A stretch of DNA of 40,373 nt from assembly GCA_017427525.1 (NCBI GenBank), contig JAFRSP010000066.1, positions 1 through 40,373 on the forward strand, in the 5' to 3' direction. The position numbers and the translations under genes are program-made. Position 1 is the first letter of the stretch; every line of letters begins with the position of its first letter. Origin of the DNA: Clostridia bacterium (GTDB lineage Bacteria; Bacillota; Clostridia; Oscillospirales; Feifaniaceae). The notes under the pieces were generated by a model. The model did not search any database. It was not told where the DNA came from and saw nothing but the letters and a program-made list of their open reading frames with translations. Shown piece after piece: positions 27,385 through 35,198 of the stretch.

Positions 27385-28773
27385 TTGAACACGCAAACCC
27401 AGCCCGCCGAAAACAAAATGGGGGTCAAGCCCATTTTGCCGCTGCTGCTCTCCATGTCGCTGCCCAGTATGGCCTCCATGCTGGTGCAGGCGCTCTACAA
27501 TATTGTCGACGGGATCTATGTGGCCCACATCGACCCCGACGCCATGACCGCCATTTCCCTTGCGGGGCCGGTTCAGATGCTGATGATCTCGATGGCGGTG
27601 GGCACCGGCGTGGGCGTGAACTCTCTCATCTCGCGCCGTCTGGGGCAGAAGAACCAGAGGGACGCGAACGCGGCGGCCACCCACAGTCTGCTGCTCGCCG
27701 TCTTCACCTGGATGGGCTGCGCGCTGCTCGGCCTCTTCTTCACGGAGACCTTTTTCCGATTTTTCTCCCCCTCGGAGCGCATTTTTAACTACGGCGTTTC
27801 CTATCTCTCGGTGGTCACAGTCTTTTCGCTCGGGTTGTTTCTCCAGGTGGCCTGTGAGAAGATCTTTCAGTCCACCGGCAGCATGCTGACCGCCATGCTG
27901 CTGCAGCTTACAGGAACCGTCATCAACATCGTGCTGGATCCCATTTTGATCTTCGGACTGCTGGGCGCGCCGAAGCTGGGCGTGCGGGGCGCGGCCATCG
28001 CCACGGTGATCGGGCAGGTGGTCGCGGGCTGTGTGGGACTCGCGATCCTGCTGCGCGGAAAAAAGGTCGCCGTGCAGGTTTCCTTCTCCGGATTCAGATG
28101 GAACGGCCGCATTGTCAAAGAGATCTACGCCGTGGCCCTGCCCTCGATCTTGAATCAGTCGATCGGCAGCCTCACGGCAGTTTGCTTCAACACCATTCTC
28201 ATGAGCTTTTCGCCGAACGCCGTCTGGGTGATGGGCACCTATGCCAAGCTGGAGAACTTCCTCTTCATGCCGCTCTTCGGGCTCACCCATGGCATCCTCC
28301 CCCTCACCGGCTACAACTTCGGCGCCTGCAACCGTCAGCGTATGCGGGAGACCCAGCGCTACGGGCTTTTGATCGGCTGCGCCATGATGGCGGTGGGCAC
28401 CCTGGTATTCTGGCTTTTCCCCCGCCAGCTGCTGGGCCTCTTTGCCCCCACCGAGGAGCTGCTCGAGCTGGGCGTGCCGGCGCTGCGCACCATCAGCATC
28501 TGCTTCCCCTTCGCCGCCATCAGCATCGTGCTGTCCACCGTGTTCCAGGCGGTGGGCAAGGGGAGCTACACCCTCTGGATCTCTCTGCTGCGACAGATCA
28601 TCGTGCTGCTGCCCTGCGCGTGGGCGCTCTCTTTTCTGGGCCTGCGGTATGTCTGGGCGGCCTTCCCGCTCTCCAACCTGTTTTCCACCAGCACCTGCGT
28701 GCTGCTGATGCGCCGCCTCTACCGCACCTATATCGACCCGATTCTGGATGGCGCCGCCGCCCAGATCGCCTGA
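27385..28773 (+). CDS. MATE family efflux transporter
   Basis: This 462-residue, 12-helix protein resembles the multidrug and toxin extrusion family, Na+ or H+ driven exporters of cationic compounds. Typical features are the start ILPLLLSMSLPSMASMLVQA, NIVDGIYVAHI, and the repeat in the second half with GLTHGILPLTGYNFGACN. The frame is open much further upstream, but AGGAGG at 27371-27376 is 8 bases before a TTG at 27385, and this gives the usual short polar N-terminus before helix 1. It has a strong promoter, a long leader and a clear terminator. Substrate is unknown. Confidence 0.88.
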   Translation: MNTQTQPAENKMGVKPILPLLLSMSLPSMASMLVQALYNIVDGIYVAHIDPDAMTAISLAGPVQMLMISMAVGTGVGVNSLISRRLGQKNQRDANAAATHSLLLAVFTWMGCALLGLFFTETFFRFFSPSERIFNYGVSYLSVVTVFSLGLFLQVACEKIFQSTGSMLTAMLLQLTGTVINIVLDPILIFGLLGAPKLGVRGAAIATVIGQVVAGCVGLAILLRGKKVAVQVSFSGFRWNGRIVKEIYAVALPSILNQSIGSLTAVCFNTILMSFSPNAVWVMGTYAKLENFLFMPLFGLTHGILPLTGYNFGACNRQRMRETQRYGLLIGCAMMAVGTLVFWLFPRQLLGLFAPTEELLELGVPALRTISICFPFAAISIVLSTVFQAVGKGSYTLWISLLRQIIVLLPCAWALSFLGLRYVWAAFPLSNLFSTSTCVLLMRRLYRTYIDPILDGAAAQIA

Positions 28774-28789
28774 GAAAACCGCCGAAAGC

Positions 28790-28826
28790 AAGGCAGCCGG
28801 ACAAAAAGCCTTTGTCCGGCTGCCTT
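28790..28826 (+). terminator. Intrinsic terminator after the MATE gene
   Basis: AAGGCAGCCGGACAAA (28790-28805) pairs perfectly with TTTGTCCGGCTGCCTT (28811-28826) and is followed by TTCAAAA. It lies between convergent genes and may serve the ribU unit as well. Confidence 0.88.
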
Positions 28827-28845
28827 TTCAAAAGAGGGGAAAAAC

Positions 28846-29505
28846 TCAGATCACGCCCTTGAGCGCCAGCACAAACAGCACACAGGTGATCAGCAGCGCG
28901 CCGGAGAGCAGTGAAACGCCGATCGAGCCGGTTTTGCCCGAAGCATTTTCCGTGCGCTCCTCGGGGGCCAGCCGCGCGGCGCGCAGCGCGCCCACCACCG
29001 GCTTGTAGAGCAGCATGGTGATGGCGGCGTTGAGCCCGCCCTTGAGCAGGTTGAAGGGGAGAAAATAGGGGATCAGCATATCGGCGATGGCCTCGCGGGG
29101 CATGCCCATGTAGATGGGGGTGAGGAAATAGTTCCACAGCAGCATCACGCCGGTCATCACAAGGGCGCCGCAGGCCAGGGCGAGGAAGGCGCCCTTCTGG
29201 GTGCGCTTTTTGGAGTAGATCCAGGCGGCGGTGCAGACGAAGGCGGCCGAGGAGACCAGATTCATCACGCATCCGATCACGCCGGTGCCGCTGATGGGCA
29301 GCTCCAGCACGGCGACGGCTGCCGACATAAAGAAGCCTGCGACCGGACCGTATAAGAGCCCGCCGATGGCCAGCACGACATCCTTGGGGTCGTACTTGAG
29401 AAAGAGGACCACAGGGATGCGGCCCACCAGCATCACGAGGTAGGCCAGCGCGCAGAGCATGGCCATGGAGGTGATCGTTCGGGTTTTTGAGGTGGTGGAG
29501 TTCAT
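28846..29505 (-). CDS. ribU: Riboflavin ECF-transporter S component RibU
   Basis: This 219-residue, about six-helix protein is the substrate-binding subunit of an energy-coupling-factor transporter for riboflavin. It has the S-component N-terminus (RTITSMAMLCALAYLVMLVGRIPVV), KYDPKDVVLAIGGLLYGP, and the loop NLLKGGLNAAITML, which fits interaction with the shared T subunit. The assignment to riboflavin rests on the RibU-like sequence and the FMN riboswitch directly upstream. AAAGGAAG lies 8 bases from the ATG at 29505. The shared EcfA and EcfT subunits are not in the window. Confidence 0.92.
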   Translation of the reverse strand: MNSTTSKTRTITSMAMLCALAYLVMLVGRIPVVLFLKYDPKDVVLAIGGLLYGPVAGFFMSAAVAVLELPISGTGVIGCVMNLVSSAAFVCTAAWIYSKKRTQKGAFLALACGALVMTGVMLLWNYFLTPIYMGMPREAIADMLIPYFLPFNLLKGGLNAAITMLLYKPVVGALRAARLAPEERTENASGKTGSIGVSLLSGALLITCVLFVLALKGVI

Positions 29506-29609
29506 AGCATACGCTTCCTTTCCAGCTTGAAAATACGGTGGCCCGGGCTGAAGCGTGCTCTGCGGGGAATCCGGCGCAGGAAAATGCGGCGCCTCTTCTT
29601 CGAACAAAG

Positions 29610-29642
29610 CAAAAAGCCCGCCGAAGGAGGCCTTGGCGGACT
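29610..29642 (-). terminator. Riboswitch expression-platform terminator before ribU
   Basis: On the - strand GTCCGCC-AAGG pairs with CCTT-C-GGCGGGC (one bulged C), followed by TTTTTG. It lies about 100 bases before ribU and 65 bases after the FMN aptamer, the usual place for an FMN-induced transcription terminator. Confidence 0.85.
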
Positions 29643-29704
29643 TGGGAGATCGCAAACGGTCGTGCATGGCCGGCCCGCCTTTCAGGCGTGCCGCCGCACG
29701 GAGT

Positions 29705-29838
29705 TTCACCTTTTCCCATCCAGACTGTAACTGTCGGTTCCGGAATTGCGCCGGATCCTGCGGCAGTCCCCATCGGGGAGAAGCCGCTTGCGGACTGTGA
29801 CCGCCGGTCGGGACTTTCACCCGGCCCCAAAGGCTTTC
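29705..29838 (-). ncRNA. FMN riboswitch (RFN element)
   Basis: Read on the - strand the region carries the RFN signatures in order: CCTTTGGGGCCGGGTGAAAG, CCGGCGGTCACAGTCCGC (forward 29790-29807), and GACAGTTACAGTCTGGATGGGA read across forward 29714-29735. CCTTT at the start pairs with AAAGG at the end to close P1. FMN binding is expected to favour the terminator at 29610-29642 and so shut off riboflavin uptake when flavin is plentiful. Confidence 0.95.
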
Positions 29839-29848
29839 TTCAGGGCCT

Positions 29849-29877
29849 ATTGTAGCGCGCTGCCATGCGGTTGTCAA
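29849..29877 (-). promoter_or_regulatory. Promoter of the FMN riboswitch-ribU unit
   Basis: On the - strand a perfect TTGACA, a 17-base spacer and TACAAT place the transcription start at the first bases of the FMN aptamer. Confidence 0.88.
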
Positions 29878-29907
29878 GAGGGGAAAGGCAGGGGCCTGAG
29901 GCCGGGC

Positions 29908-30459
29908 TCAAAAGGCCTCGGCCGGCGCAGAGAAGAGAGAGAGAAGCTCGCAGGAGACCTTCCCCTCGAGGCGGGAGGCGATCCAGCCCGGCACCTCTTC
30001 GGGGGAGAGCGAAAGGGCCTCCGCAAATTCGCCGAACAGCAGATCTTCGGTGCGCCGCATGAAACGGGCGTCGATTTGGCCGAATTTCTTTTTGAAGAGG
30101 CTTGCCTGGCGGCGCTTTCGATAGAGCGCCAGCAGCAGGGAGAGCATGGTGGCGCAGTCGTGGGTGGAGAGCAGCGCTTCGTAGTGGGAGGAGAGACCGG
30201 TCAGGGAACCGCTGGGGAAGGAGAACTCCGGCATCTGCGGCAGGGAGCTGACCAGACGGAGCACCTCCTGCTCTGTGAGGATCGGCCGCATGAAGACCGG
30301 GGCGTCGACCGGAGCATAGATGATACCGGTTTGGCCGAGAGGACGCAGGACATAGTAGAGCCGTTCCTCCCCCGTATCGCACAGATCCAGAGAGCACAGC
30401 TCCTCCACGGCACAGACGCCGCTGCCCCCGTATATGATGCGTTGTCCCGGCTCAAACAT
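29908..30459 (-). CDS. CarD/CdnL-family transcriptional regulator
   Basis: This 183-residue protein begins with a CarD/CdnL/TRCF RNA-polymerase-interaction domain (FEPGQRIIYGGSGVCAVEEL, about residues 1-70). A helical C-terminal part (about 80-165, with LLSLLLALYRKRRQASLFKKKF) contacts promoter DNA in characterised relatives. Such proteins bind the polymerase beta subunit and stabilise open complexes. A GAAAGGTGG sequence precedes the ATG. Its upstream neighbour is the broken tcdA on the same strand; downstream lies the ribU promoter. Target genes are unknown. Confidence 0.85.
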   Translation of the reverse strand: MFEPGQRIIYGGSGVCAVEELCSLDLCDTGEERLYYVLRPLGQTGIIYAPVDAPVFMRPILTEQEVLRLVSSLPQMPEFSFPSGSLTGLSSHYEALLSTHDCATMLSLLLALYRKRRQASLFKKKFGQIDARFMRRTEDLLFGEFAEALSLSPEEVPGWIASRLEGKVSCELLSLFSAPAEAF

Positions 30460-30512
30460 GGGTTTCCCACCTTTCTGAAAGGCGGCACGGGAAAGCCCGC
30501 GTCGTCTCCTCT

Positions 30513-30542
30513 ATTTTACCATAAAGTTTTGGAATTGTGTAA
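30513..30542 (-). promoter_or_regulatory. Possible promoter of the CarD-type gene
   Basis: On the - strand TTACAC, an 18-base spacer and TAAAAT. Moderate match only. Confidence 0.4.
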
Positions 30543-30625
30543 GAAGAAATTTGAATCAAAGCCGGGAACCAGGGAAGAATTTTAAAAATCGGGGAAAAAC
30601 AGGGAATCACCGGAAAGTCAACGGC

Positions 30626-31327
30626 TTAGCGAGGGGCGCAGAGATCCCGCACCACGGCGCTTGCCAGCAGCATCCCTGCGGCCGGCGGCACAAAGGGGGC
30701 TGAGGCGGGGGTATGCCGGCCCTCTCCGTCGGGCGGCGGCGAAACGGGGGGCTCTTTGGAGTAGACCACCTTGAGCTTTTGCACCCCGGCCCGCTTGAGC
30801 CGCTGCCGCATCACGCGGGCCAGCGGGCAGACCGAGGTCTCATACAGATCGGCCAGGGCGAGGGCCGAGGGGTCGAGTTTGTTTCCGGTGCCCATGGAGC
30901 TGACAATGGGCACGCCCGCCGCCTGTGCCGTGAGGATGAGCAGCTCCTTGGAGTCGACCGAATCGATGGCGTCGACCACATAGTCGAAAAGGGTGAAGTC
31001 GAAGAGGGAGGCCGTGGAGGCGTCGAAATAGATCACCTTGGGGTAGACCTCGGTATCCGGGCAGATGTCGGCGGCCCTTTCGGCCATCACAAGGGCCTTT
31101 GGCCGGCCGATCGTGCTGTGCAGCGCCAGGAGCTGACGGTTGAGATTGCTGGGCTCCACGCAGTCGGCGTCGACCAGCGTCAGTCAGCCGACCCCGCAGC
31201 GGATCAGAGATTCGGCGGCAAAGGAGCCCACGCCGCCCAGGCCGAACACAGCCACATGGCTGCGGCGCAGCTTTTGCAGCGCCTCTTCCCCAAGCAGCCG
31301 CACCGTGCGGGAAAACTGCTGATCCAT
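30626..31327 (-). pseudogene. tcdA: tcdA with one in-frame stop (tRNA t6A dehydratase)
   Basis: Read from the ATG at 31327 (GGAGG 8 bases upstream), the first 47 codons encode a normal TcdA/CsdL start: FSRTVRLLGEEAL, then the nucleotide-binding GLGGVGSFAAESLIRCGVG. Codon 48 is TGA (forward 31184-31186), exactly where relatives have Arg (CGVG-R-LTLVDAD). The frame then continues perfectly through LTLVDADCVEPSNLNRQL to a normal C-terminus, 233 codons in all. TcdA is an E1-like enzyme that makes cyclic t6A at position 37 of ANN-decoding tRNAs. CGA to TGA by one transition is the simplest cause. It may be a real pseudogene or a base-call error. Downstream GTG at 31159 would yield a fragment without the ATP site. 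Confidence 0.88.
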
Positions 31328-31431
31328 GTAAAAAACCTCCCCGGCGCCCCGCATTGTGCGCAAAGGCGCTTTTTTTAATCATATCACAGAATCCCTGATG
31401 CGAAAAGGCCGCATTTTCTTGGCAATAGCGC

Positions 31432-31460
31432 TTGCGAAGAGGAATTCTATTTGTTATACT
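31432..31460 (+). promoter_or_regulatory. Promoter of the polysaccharide deacetylase gene
   Basis: TTGCGA at 31432-31437, a 17-base spacer and TATACT at 31455-31460. Confidence 0.7.
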
Positions 31461-31477
31461 AAATTTAAATACGCTAA

Positions 31478-31515
31478 CGAAAAACAAACGACAGCGTTTC
31501 GCGGAGGGTTTTTCG
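31478..31515 (+). other. Nested hairpin in the deacetylase leader
   Basis: CGAAAAAC (31478-31485) pairs with GTTTTTCG (31508-31515); directly inside it AAACG (31486-31490) pairs with CGTTT (31495-31499). It starts about 10 bases after the likely transcription start in a leader of about 115 bases. It could protect the 5' end or regulate; no known family was recognised. Confidence 0.4.
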
Positions 31516-31583
31516 GAGGTTTGTTCGGTGAAGATCTGCCCGGCAGGGTCAAATGATGTTGATCAGGAAGGAAGTCTTTCAGC

Positions 31584-32498
31584 ATGGCTCAGTATGTGAA
31601 GCCCAGAGCGCCGTTTCGAATGAAAAAGCAGGTTCACCTGCTTCTTTTGGCGACTGCTTTGCTGCTTGCGGTGCAGGCGGCGTTCCTGCTCGGCGGCACG
31701 GTGCGGAAGGCGTCGCCCACTCTGCCGGATGGCGGGCCGAATGCGCTGGAGCTTCTGCTGAAGAAGCAGGCTGCCGAAAAACAGGAAGAAAACGACCCGA
31801 AGCCTGAGCCGGCCGGGCCGGAAGCCGCCGAGCCTGCGCCTTCGGTGCAGGAGGAGGCAGCCGAACCCGCGCCCGAACCCAAGCCTGCCCGCATCGCCCT
31901 GACCTTTGACGACGGGCCTTCGGCCTACACCTCCCGTCTGCTCGACGGGCTGGCCGAGCACGGAGCCAAGGCCACCTTCTTTGTGCTGGGGAGCAGGGTT
32001 TCCGGCAGGGAGGAGCTCTTGAACCGTATGGCGGCGGAGGGCCACGAGATCGGGAACCACAGCTGGTCGCATCCGCAGTTTAAAAACATGTCGGAGGGCG
32101 GCATCTCGGGCGAGATCGTGCGCACGGCCGACGCCATCGAAAAGGCCTGCGGAAAACGCCCCTATCTGGTGCGGCCCCCCTATGGAGACGTCAGCGCCGT
32201 GGTGCGCCGCGCTCTGGGCGAGCCCCTGATCCTGTGGTCGGTCGACCCGCGCGACTGGAGCCTGCGCAACACCGACAAGGTAGTGGACGCCGTGCTTTCC
32301 AAGGTCTCTGACGGCGATATCGTGCTGCTGCACGATATCTATTCCACAAGTGTGGATGCTGCGCTGGCGGTACTCGACCGCCTTGCGGAGGAGTATGACT
32401 TTGTAACGGTCAGCCAGCTCTTTGAAGAGGCCGGCACGCCCCTTGCCGAGGGTAACCGCTACAGTCAGGCGGGTCCCCGCACGGCTGCGCAGGAATAG
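31584..32498 (+). CDS. Polysaccharide (peptidoglycan-type) deacetylase
   Basis: This 304-residue protein has an N-terminal membrane anchor (about residues 18-38), a low-complexity Pro/Glu/Ala linker (about 60-102) and a NodB domain. The catalytic set is complete: TFDDGP at 107-112 (base Asp109, metal Asp110), the metal histidines H159 and H163 in HSWSH, RPPYGD, and the acid His250 in LLHD. Members remove N-acetyl groups from cell-wall glycans outside the cell, often giving lysozyme resistance; the specific substrate is not deducible. AAGGAAG precedes the ATG. Confidence 0.9.
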   Translation: MAQYVKPRAPFRMKKQVHLLLLATALLLAVQAAFLLGGTVRKASPTLPDGGPNALELLLKKQAAEKQEENDPKPEPAGPEAAEPAPSVQEEAAEPAPEPKPARIALTFDDGPSAYTSRLLDGLAEHGAKATFFVLGSRVSGREELLNRMAAEGHEIGNHSWSHPQFKNMSEGGISGEIVRTADAIEKACGKRPYLVRPPYGDVSAVVRRALGEPLILWSVDPRDWSLRNTDKVVDAVLSKVSDGDIVLLHDIYSTSVDAALAVLDRLAEEYDFVTVSQLFEEAGTPLAEGNRYSQAGPRTAAQE

Positions 32499-32523
32499 CT
32501 TGTAAAGCGAGACAGAAAGAAAC

Positions 32524-32564
32524 CGGCATCCCCTGCGCCGCGGCGCAAGGGGTGCCGTTTGTTT
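32524..32564 (+). terminator. Intrinsic terminator after the deacetylase
   Basis: GGCATCCCC-T-GCGCC pairs with GGCGC-A-AGGGGTGCC, followed by GTTTGTTTG. Confidence 0.75.
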
Positions 32565-32688
32565 GTATGAAGGCCAGGACGCGCCCTGCCATCGAAGCGC
32601 AGGGCATGGGAAGCGGCCTTGTTTGCGGCAAAAACTCCAGCGGGAGTTTTGAAAAAGCGGCGAGCTGCCGCAAAAAGGAGAGATCCCC

Positions 32689-32982
32689 ATGAAGGTCACA
32701 CTAATGCAGGCGGCGCTGATTTGGCTTGCCGCCGCCAATCTGATCAGCTTTGCGCTCTTTGGCTGGGACAAACACCTGGCCAAAAGAGAAAAATGGCGGG
32801 TGCCGGAGCGCACCCTGTTTCTTTGGGCTCTTTTGGGCGGCGCGCCCGGGGCCATTTTCGGCATGCGGCTGTTTCGCCACAAGACCAAGCACAAAAGCTT
32901 CACCATCGGCATTCCGCTCATCCTCGCGGCGCAGGCGCTGCTTGTGATCTGGCTGTGGATGCGGGGCGGCAAGCTCTTTTGA
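32689..32982 (+). CDS. DUF1294 small membrane protein
   Basis: This 97-residue protein of unknown function fits the DUF1294 family. It has a first helix (LMQAALIWLAAANLISFALFG), then DKHLAKREKWRVPERTL, a second helix with LLGGAPGAIFGM, the FRHKTKHKSF block and a final helix. AAAGGAGA precedes the ATG. In the leader are an AAAACTCC/GGAGTTTT hairpin (32631-32650) and a GCGGC/GCCGC hairpin (about 32657-32671). No promoter is clear in the 190-base gap before it. Confidence 0.85.
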   Translation: MKVTLMQAALIWLAAANLISFALFGWDKHLAKREKWRVPERTLFLWALLGGAPGAIFGMRLFRHKTKHKSFTIGIPLILAAQALLVIWLWMRGGKLF

Positions 32983-33011
32983 GGGAGAGCACGCTTCGTT
33001 TTTTCGGTTTC

Positions 33012-33040
33012 TTGACCTTTTGCCCGCGCGGCGGTATAAT
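33012..33040 (+). promoter_or_regulatory. Promoter of the 280-residue membrane protein gene
   Basis: TTGACC at 33012-33017, a 17-base spacer and a perfect TATAAT at 33035-33040. The expected transcript starts only about 15-20 bases before the GTG start codon. Confidence 0.8.
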
Positions 33041-33063
33041 GTCCCCTGAGGATGTGATACACG

Positions 33064-33906
33064 GTGAAACAGATCATCGCGCCGGTTGCGGCGCTTGCTT
33101 TTGCGATCGTGCGCGCCTTTTTGGCGGGAGCGCTTGCCGAGCCGGGAACCGGATTCATGCCGCGCGGCGCGGGGCTGTTTGTGCTGACGTTGCTGGCGGC
33201 CGCCGCTGTGGCCGGATGGCAGTGGAGCCGCGGCATTCCCGCCTCCTGCCGCCTTGGCGGAGGGCAGGAAGGCGGCGAGGAGGAACCTGCCGGCACCGGC
33301 AGGGCCGACACCTTGGGCGTGCTTTCGATTCTGCTCGCCGCAGCCGGACTGTTGGCCGGCGCGGCGCTGGCCTTTGTGTGGCGGGGCCGCCTGTGGCTGC
33401 CCGTGGTTGTGTCGGCGGTGGTCTCGGCGATTTGTCTGACGCTGCTGATCCCTGCGGCTTCCGGACGTCGGCTGCGAGACAAGGCGGCGATGGAGGGGCT
33501 CCTGCTGCTGCCACTTTCGGTCTACGGGATGTTTGCCCTGCTCTATGCCTATCTGGCGGGGAAGAATCTGATCTATGTGCAGGAGAACACGCTGACCCTG
33601 CTGTGCTGCGCCGCGCTCCTGATGGCGATCTATGCCGACAGCCGCTGCTGGGTCGGGTTCGAGCCGGTGCGCCGTACCGTGTTTTGGCTGACGGCGGCCG
33701 CTTTTCTGTGCACGGCGGCCAGCCTGCCTATGACGCTGCTGCGGCTGACCACGTCGGTGGTCAGCACGACCTCTGCGCCGGGGCTCGATCTGGTCAATGC
33801 TGGCTTTGCCCTCTACCTGTGGCGGCGGGCGGCCGCGCTGCAGGAATTCGGCATCCGTCTGAAAAGGGAGCGGAGAAAGCAGGCTCCGACGGATGCGGGG
33901 GAATGA
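33064..33906 (+). CDS. Multi-pass membrane protein of unknown function
   Basis: This 280-residue protein is not recognised. It has about seven hydrophobic segments, with a Gly/Glu-rich cytoplasmic or external loop at about residues 63-80 and a basic C-terminus (RLKRERRKQ). It starts at GTG, with a modest GAGGATG ribosome site at 33048-33054. A consensus promoter and a perfect terminator make it a single-gene unit. Confidence 0.72.
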   Translation: MKQIIAPVAALAFAIVRAFLAGALAEPGTGFMPRGAGLFVLTLLAAAAVAGWQWSRGIPASCRLGGGQEGGEEEPAGTGRADTLGVLSILLAAAGLLAGAALAFVWRGRLWLPVVVSAVVSAICLTLLIPAASGRRLRDKAAMEGLLLLPLSVYGMFALLYAYLAGKNLIYVQENTLTLLCCAALLMAIYADSRCWVGFEPVRRTVFWLTAAAFLCTAASLPMTLLRLTTSVVSTTSAPGLDLVNAGFALYLWRRAAALQEFGIRLKRERRKQAPTDAGE

Positions 33907-33960
33907 CCCGTGCGGGGTGAGAACGCAGAGCCTGCCATGGCGCAAAAAGAAACACAAAAA

Positions 33961-33997
33961 AAGGTTCGGGCTGTTTTGCCCGAACCTTTCTTGTTTT
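33961..33997 (+). terminator. Intrinsic terminator
   Basis: AAGGTTCGGGC (33961-33971) pairs perfectly with GCCCGAACCTT (33978-33988), followed by TCTTGTTTT. An A-run in front makes it bidirectional, so it could also serve the convergent gene at 34061. Confidence 0.92.
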
Positions 33998-34060
33998 CGC
34001 GGAGGATGCTACGGCGCGATGCTTTTTGCAGAGACAGGGTGCTGAAAAACGCGAAAGCGT

Positions 34061-34444
34061 TTACGGCACAGAAGGGGATTCCTCCCTCCAGGGCAGGCGG
34101 ATAAGGGAGAGCTCGATCACAAAATGCTCCTCTTCAAGCGGCACGGGAGGATGCGAGTCTGCGAAATCGATGGAAACGCCCGAAACTTGCGTTGCCTGAA
34201 AGCCTTCGCGGCTCCCGAGAACCAGATACTGCGGGCCGAGGTAGAAGATGGTTCCGTCCCCATTTGGCGCCAGGGGCATGGCTTCAAAGGGCTTTTCGAC
34301 GGAGATGCCGAGCGCCTCAAGCGCCTTTGCGACCTGGGGGTAGGCCGAACGAATCTGCCGCATGTAGTTTTGGCAGCGGGCGCAGGGGCAGAGCTCGTCC
34401 GGTTCAAGGGCTGCATAGTAGGCTTTTGTCCTTTTCAGATCCAT
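34061..34444 (-). CDS. Unknown protein with a CPCARC motif
   Basis: This 127-residue protein opens MDLKRTKAYYAALEPDELCP, followed by CARCQNYM; the CPC-x2-C cluster suggests metal or redox function. It continues with SAYPQVAKALEALGISVEKPFE and a beta-rich C-terminal half. Similar small proteins occur in Clostridia, but no function is known to me. The start at 34444 is chosen because AAAGGAG precedes it; a longer frame begins seven codons earlier inside that site. A terminator separates it from the flavodoxin gene upstream. Confidence 0.7.
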   Translation of the reverse strand: MDLKRTKAYYAALEPDELCPCARCQNYMRQIRSAYPQVAKALEALGISVEKPFEAMPLAPNGDGTIFYLGPQYLVLGSREGFQATQVSGVSIDFADSHPPVPLEEEHFVIELSLIRLPWREESPSVP

Positions 34445-34463
34445 ACCCTTCTCCTTTCGTCTC

Positions 34464-34500
34464 AAAAAAGAAAGGGCAGAGGGAAAGCTCCTCTCTGCCC
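34464..34500 (-). terminator. Intrinsic terminator after the flavodoxin gene
   Basis: On the - strand GGGCAGAG pairs with CTCTGCCC, followed by TTTCTTTTTT. It leaves only 20 bases before the next start codon on that strand, so readthrough may feed the CPCARC gene. Confidence 0.8.
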
Positions 34501-34505
34501 GATCT

Positions 34506-34925
34506 TCAAAGCCTCACCGCGTCTGCAAAGTCCACCGAGGGGTAGGTCTCTTTCAGCTCTTTGAGGCTCCCCTCAATTCCGGTGCCGCCGGAGGTGGCGA
34601 AGAGGTGCACCCGAACCTTGAGCAGATCCGCCTGATCCAAAAAGGTGTTGATGATGCGGGGATGGGTGTACCACCAGATCGGATATCCGAGCCAGAGCTC
34701 ATCCACGCCGCTCAGATCCGGCAGCAGCTCGATCTCGGGACGGGAGCTCTTGTCGTTTTGTTCCTTCACGTTTCTGCTGGCATTGTCCTGCCAGTTCACG
34801 TCGGCCGCCGTGTAGGGAACCTTCGCCTTGAGCTCAAAGAGGTCGGCCGCGTGCTCCTTTGCCAGCTGCTCGGCCTTTGCCAGGGTCGTGCCGCCATACG
34901 AAAAACAAACCACGAGTTTCTTCAT
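34506..34925 (-). CDS. Flavodoxin-like protein
   Basis: This 139-residue protein has a short-chain flavodoxin fold. It has the phosphate-loop region in LVVCFSYGGTTLAKAEQLA, though less canonical than TGNT, the middle LWLGYPIWWYTHPRIINTFL, and FATSGGTGIEGSLKEL near the C-terminus. Such proteins bind FMN and carry electrons or reduce quinones; the partner is unknown. AAAGGAGC lies before the ATG. It is followed by its own terminator. Confidence 0.85.
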   Translation of the reverse strand: MKKLVVCFSYGGTTLAKAEQLAKEHAADLFELKAKVPYTAADVNWQDNASRNVKEQNDKSSRPEIELLPDLSGVDELWLGYPIWWYTHPRIINTFLDQADLLKVRVHLFATSGGTGIEGSLKELKETYPSVDFADAVRL

Positions 34926-34966
34926 CGTTTTTGCTCCTTTCTCACTGTGAAATCAAAGAGGTTTAT

Positions 34967-34987
34967 GCAGGCCGGAAAGCCGGCTGC
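34967..34987 (-). terminator. Weak terminator-like hairpin after the 49-residue gene
   Basis: GCA-GCCGG and CCGGC-TGC form a stem with one bulge at the very end of the small gene; the following - strand bases (ATAAACCTCTTT) are only partly T-rich. Confidence 0.4.
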
Positions 34988-35136
34988 TACTTGCCTTTTG
35001 AGGATTTGCCTTTGCCGCCGGCGATCTTTGCGGCTTTGTTGTTGCCGCGCTTCTCCTTCTCCGTGTTGAAATATTTATCTCTGATCTCCTTCGGGAAATA
35101 CGAAGCCGGTTCCGAATACAGAATTTGTTTTGCCAT
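34987..35136 (-). CDS. Small lysine-rich protein of unknown function
   Basis: This 49-residue reading (AKQILYSEPASYFPKEIRDK at its start, and a Gly/Lys/Ser tail ending GGKGKSSKGK) is very basic. A longer frame begins at 35202, but its first part has no ribosome site. GGCGGGAA before the ATG at 35136 is only a modest site. The ordered N-terminal half followed by a basic tail would suit nucleic-acid or ribosome contact, which is inference. It could be spurious, but the composition differs from shadow frames in this window. Confidence 0.5.
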   Translation of the reverse strand: MAKQILYSEPASYFPKEIRDKYFNTEKEKRGNNKAAKIAGGKGKSSKGK

Positions 35137-35198
35137 TTTTGTTTCCCGCCTTATTTTGATTTCAGGGGATTGCTGACCGCGGTCGACGAGCGCGCGGC

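Noticed and set aside
27253..28791. 512-codon open frame antisense to the MATE gene
   Set aside because: Antisense shadow with no recognisable domain.
31184..31186. Genome-wide recoding of UGA or selenocysteine insertion in tcdA
   Set aside because: Several genes here end in TGA at the proper place, the replaced residue is Arg, and no SECIS-like context was recognised.
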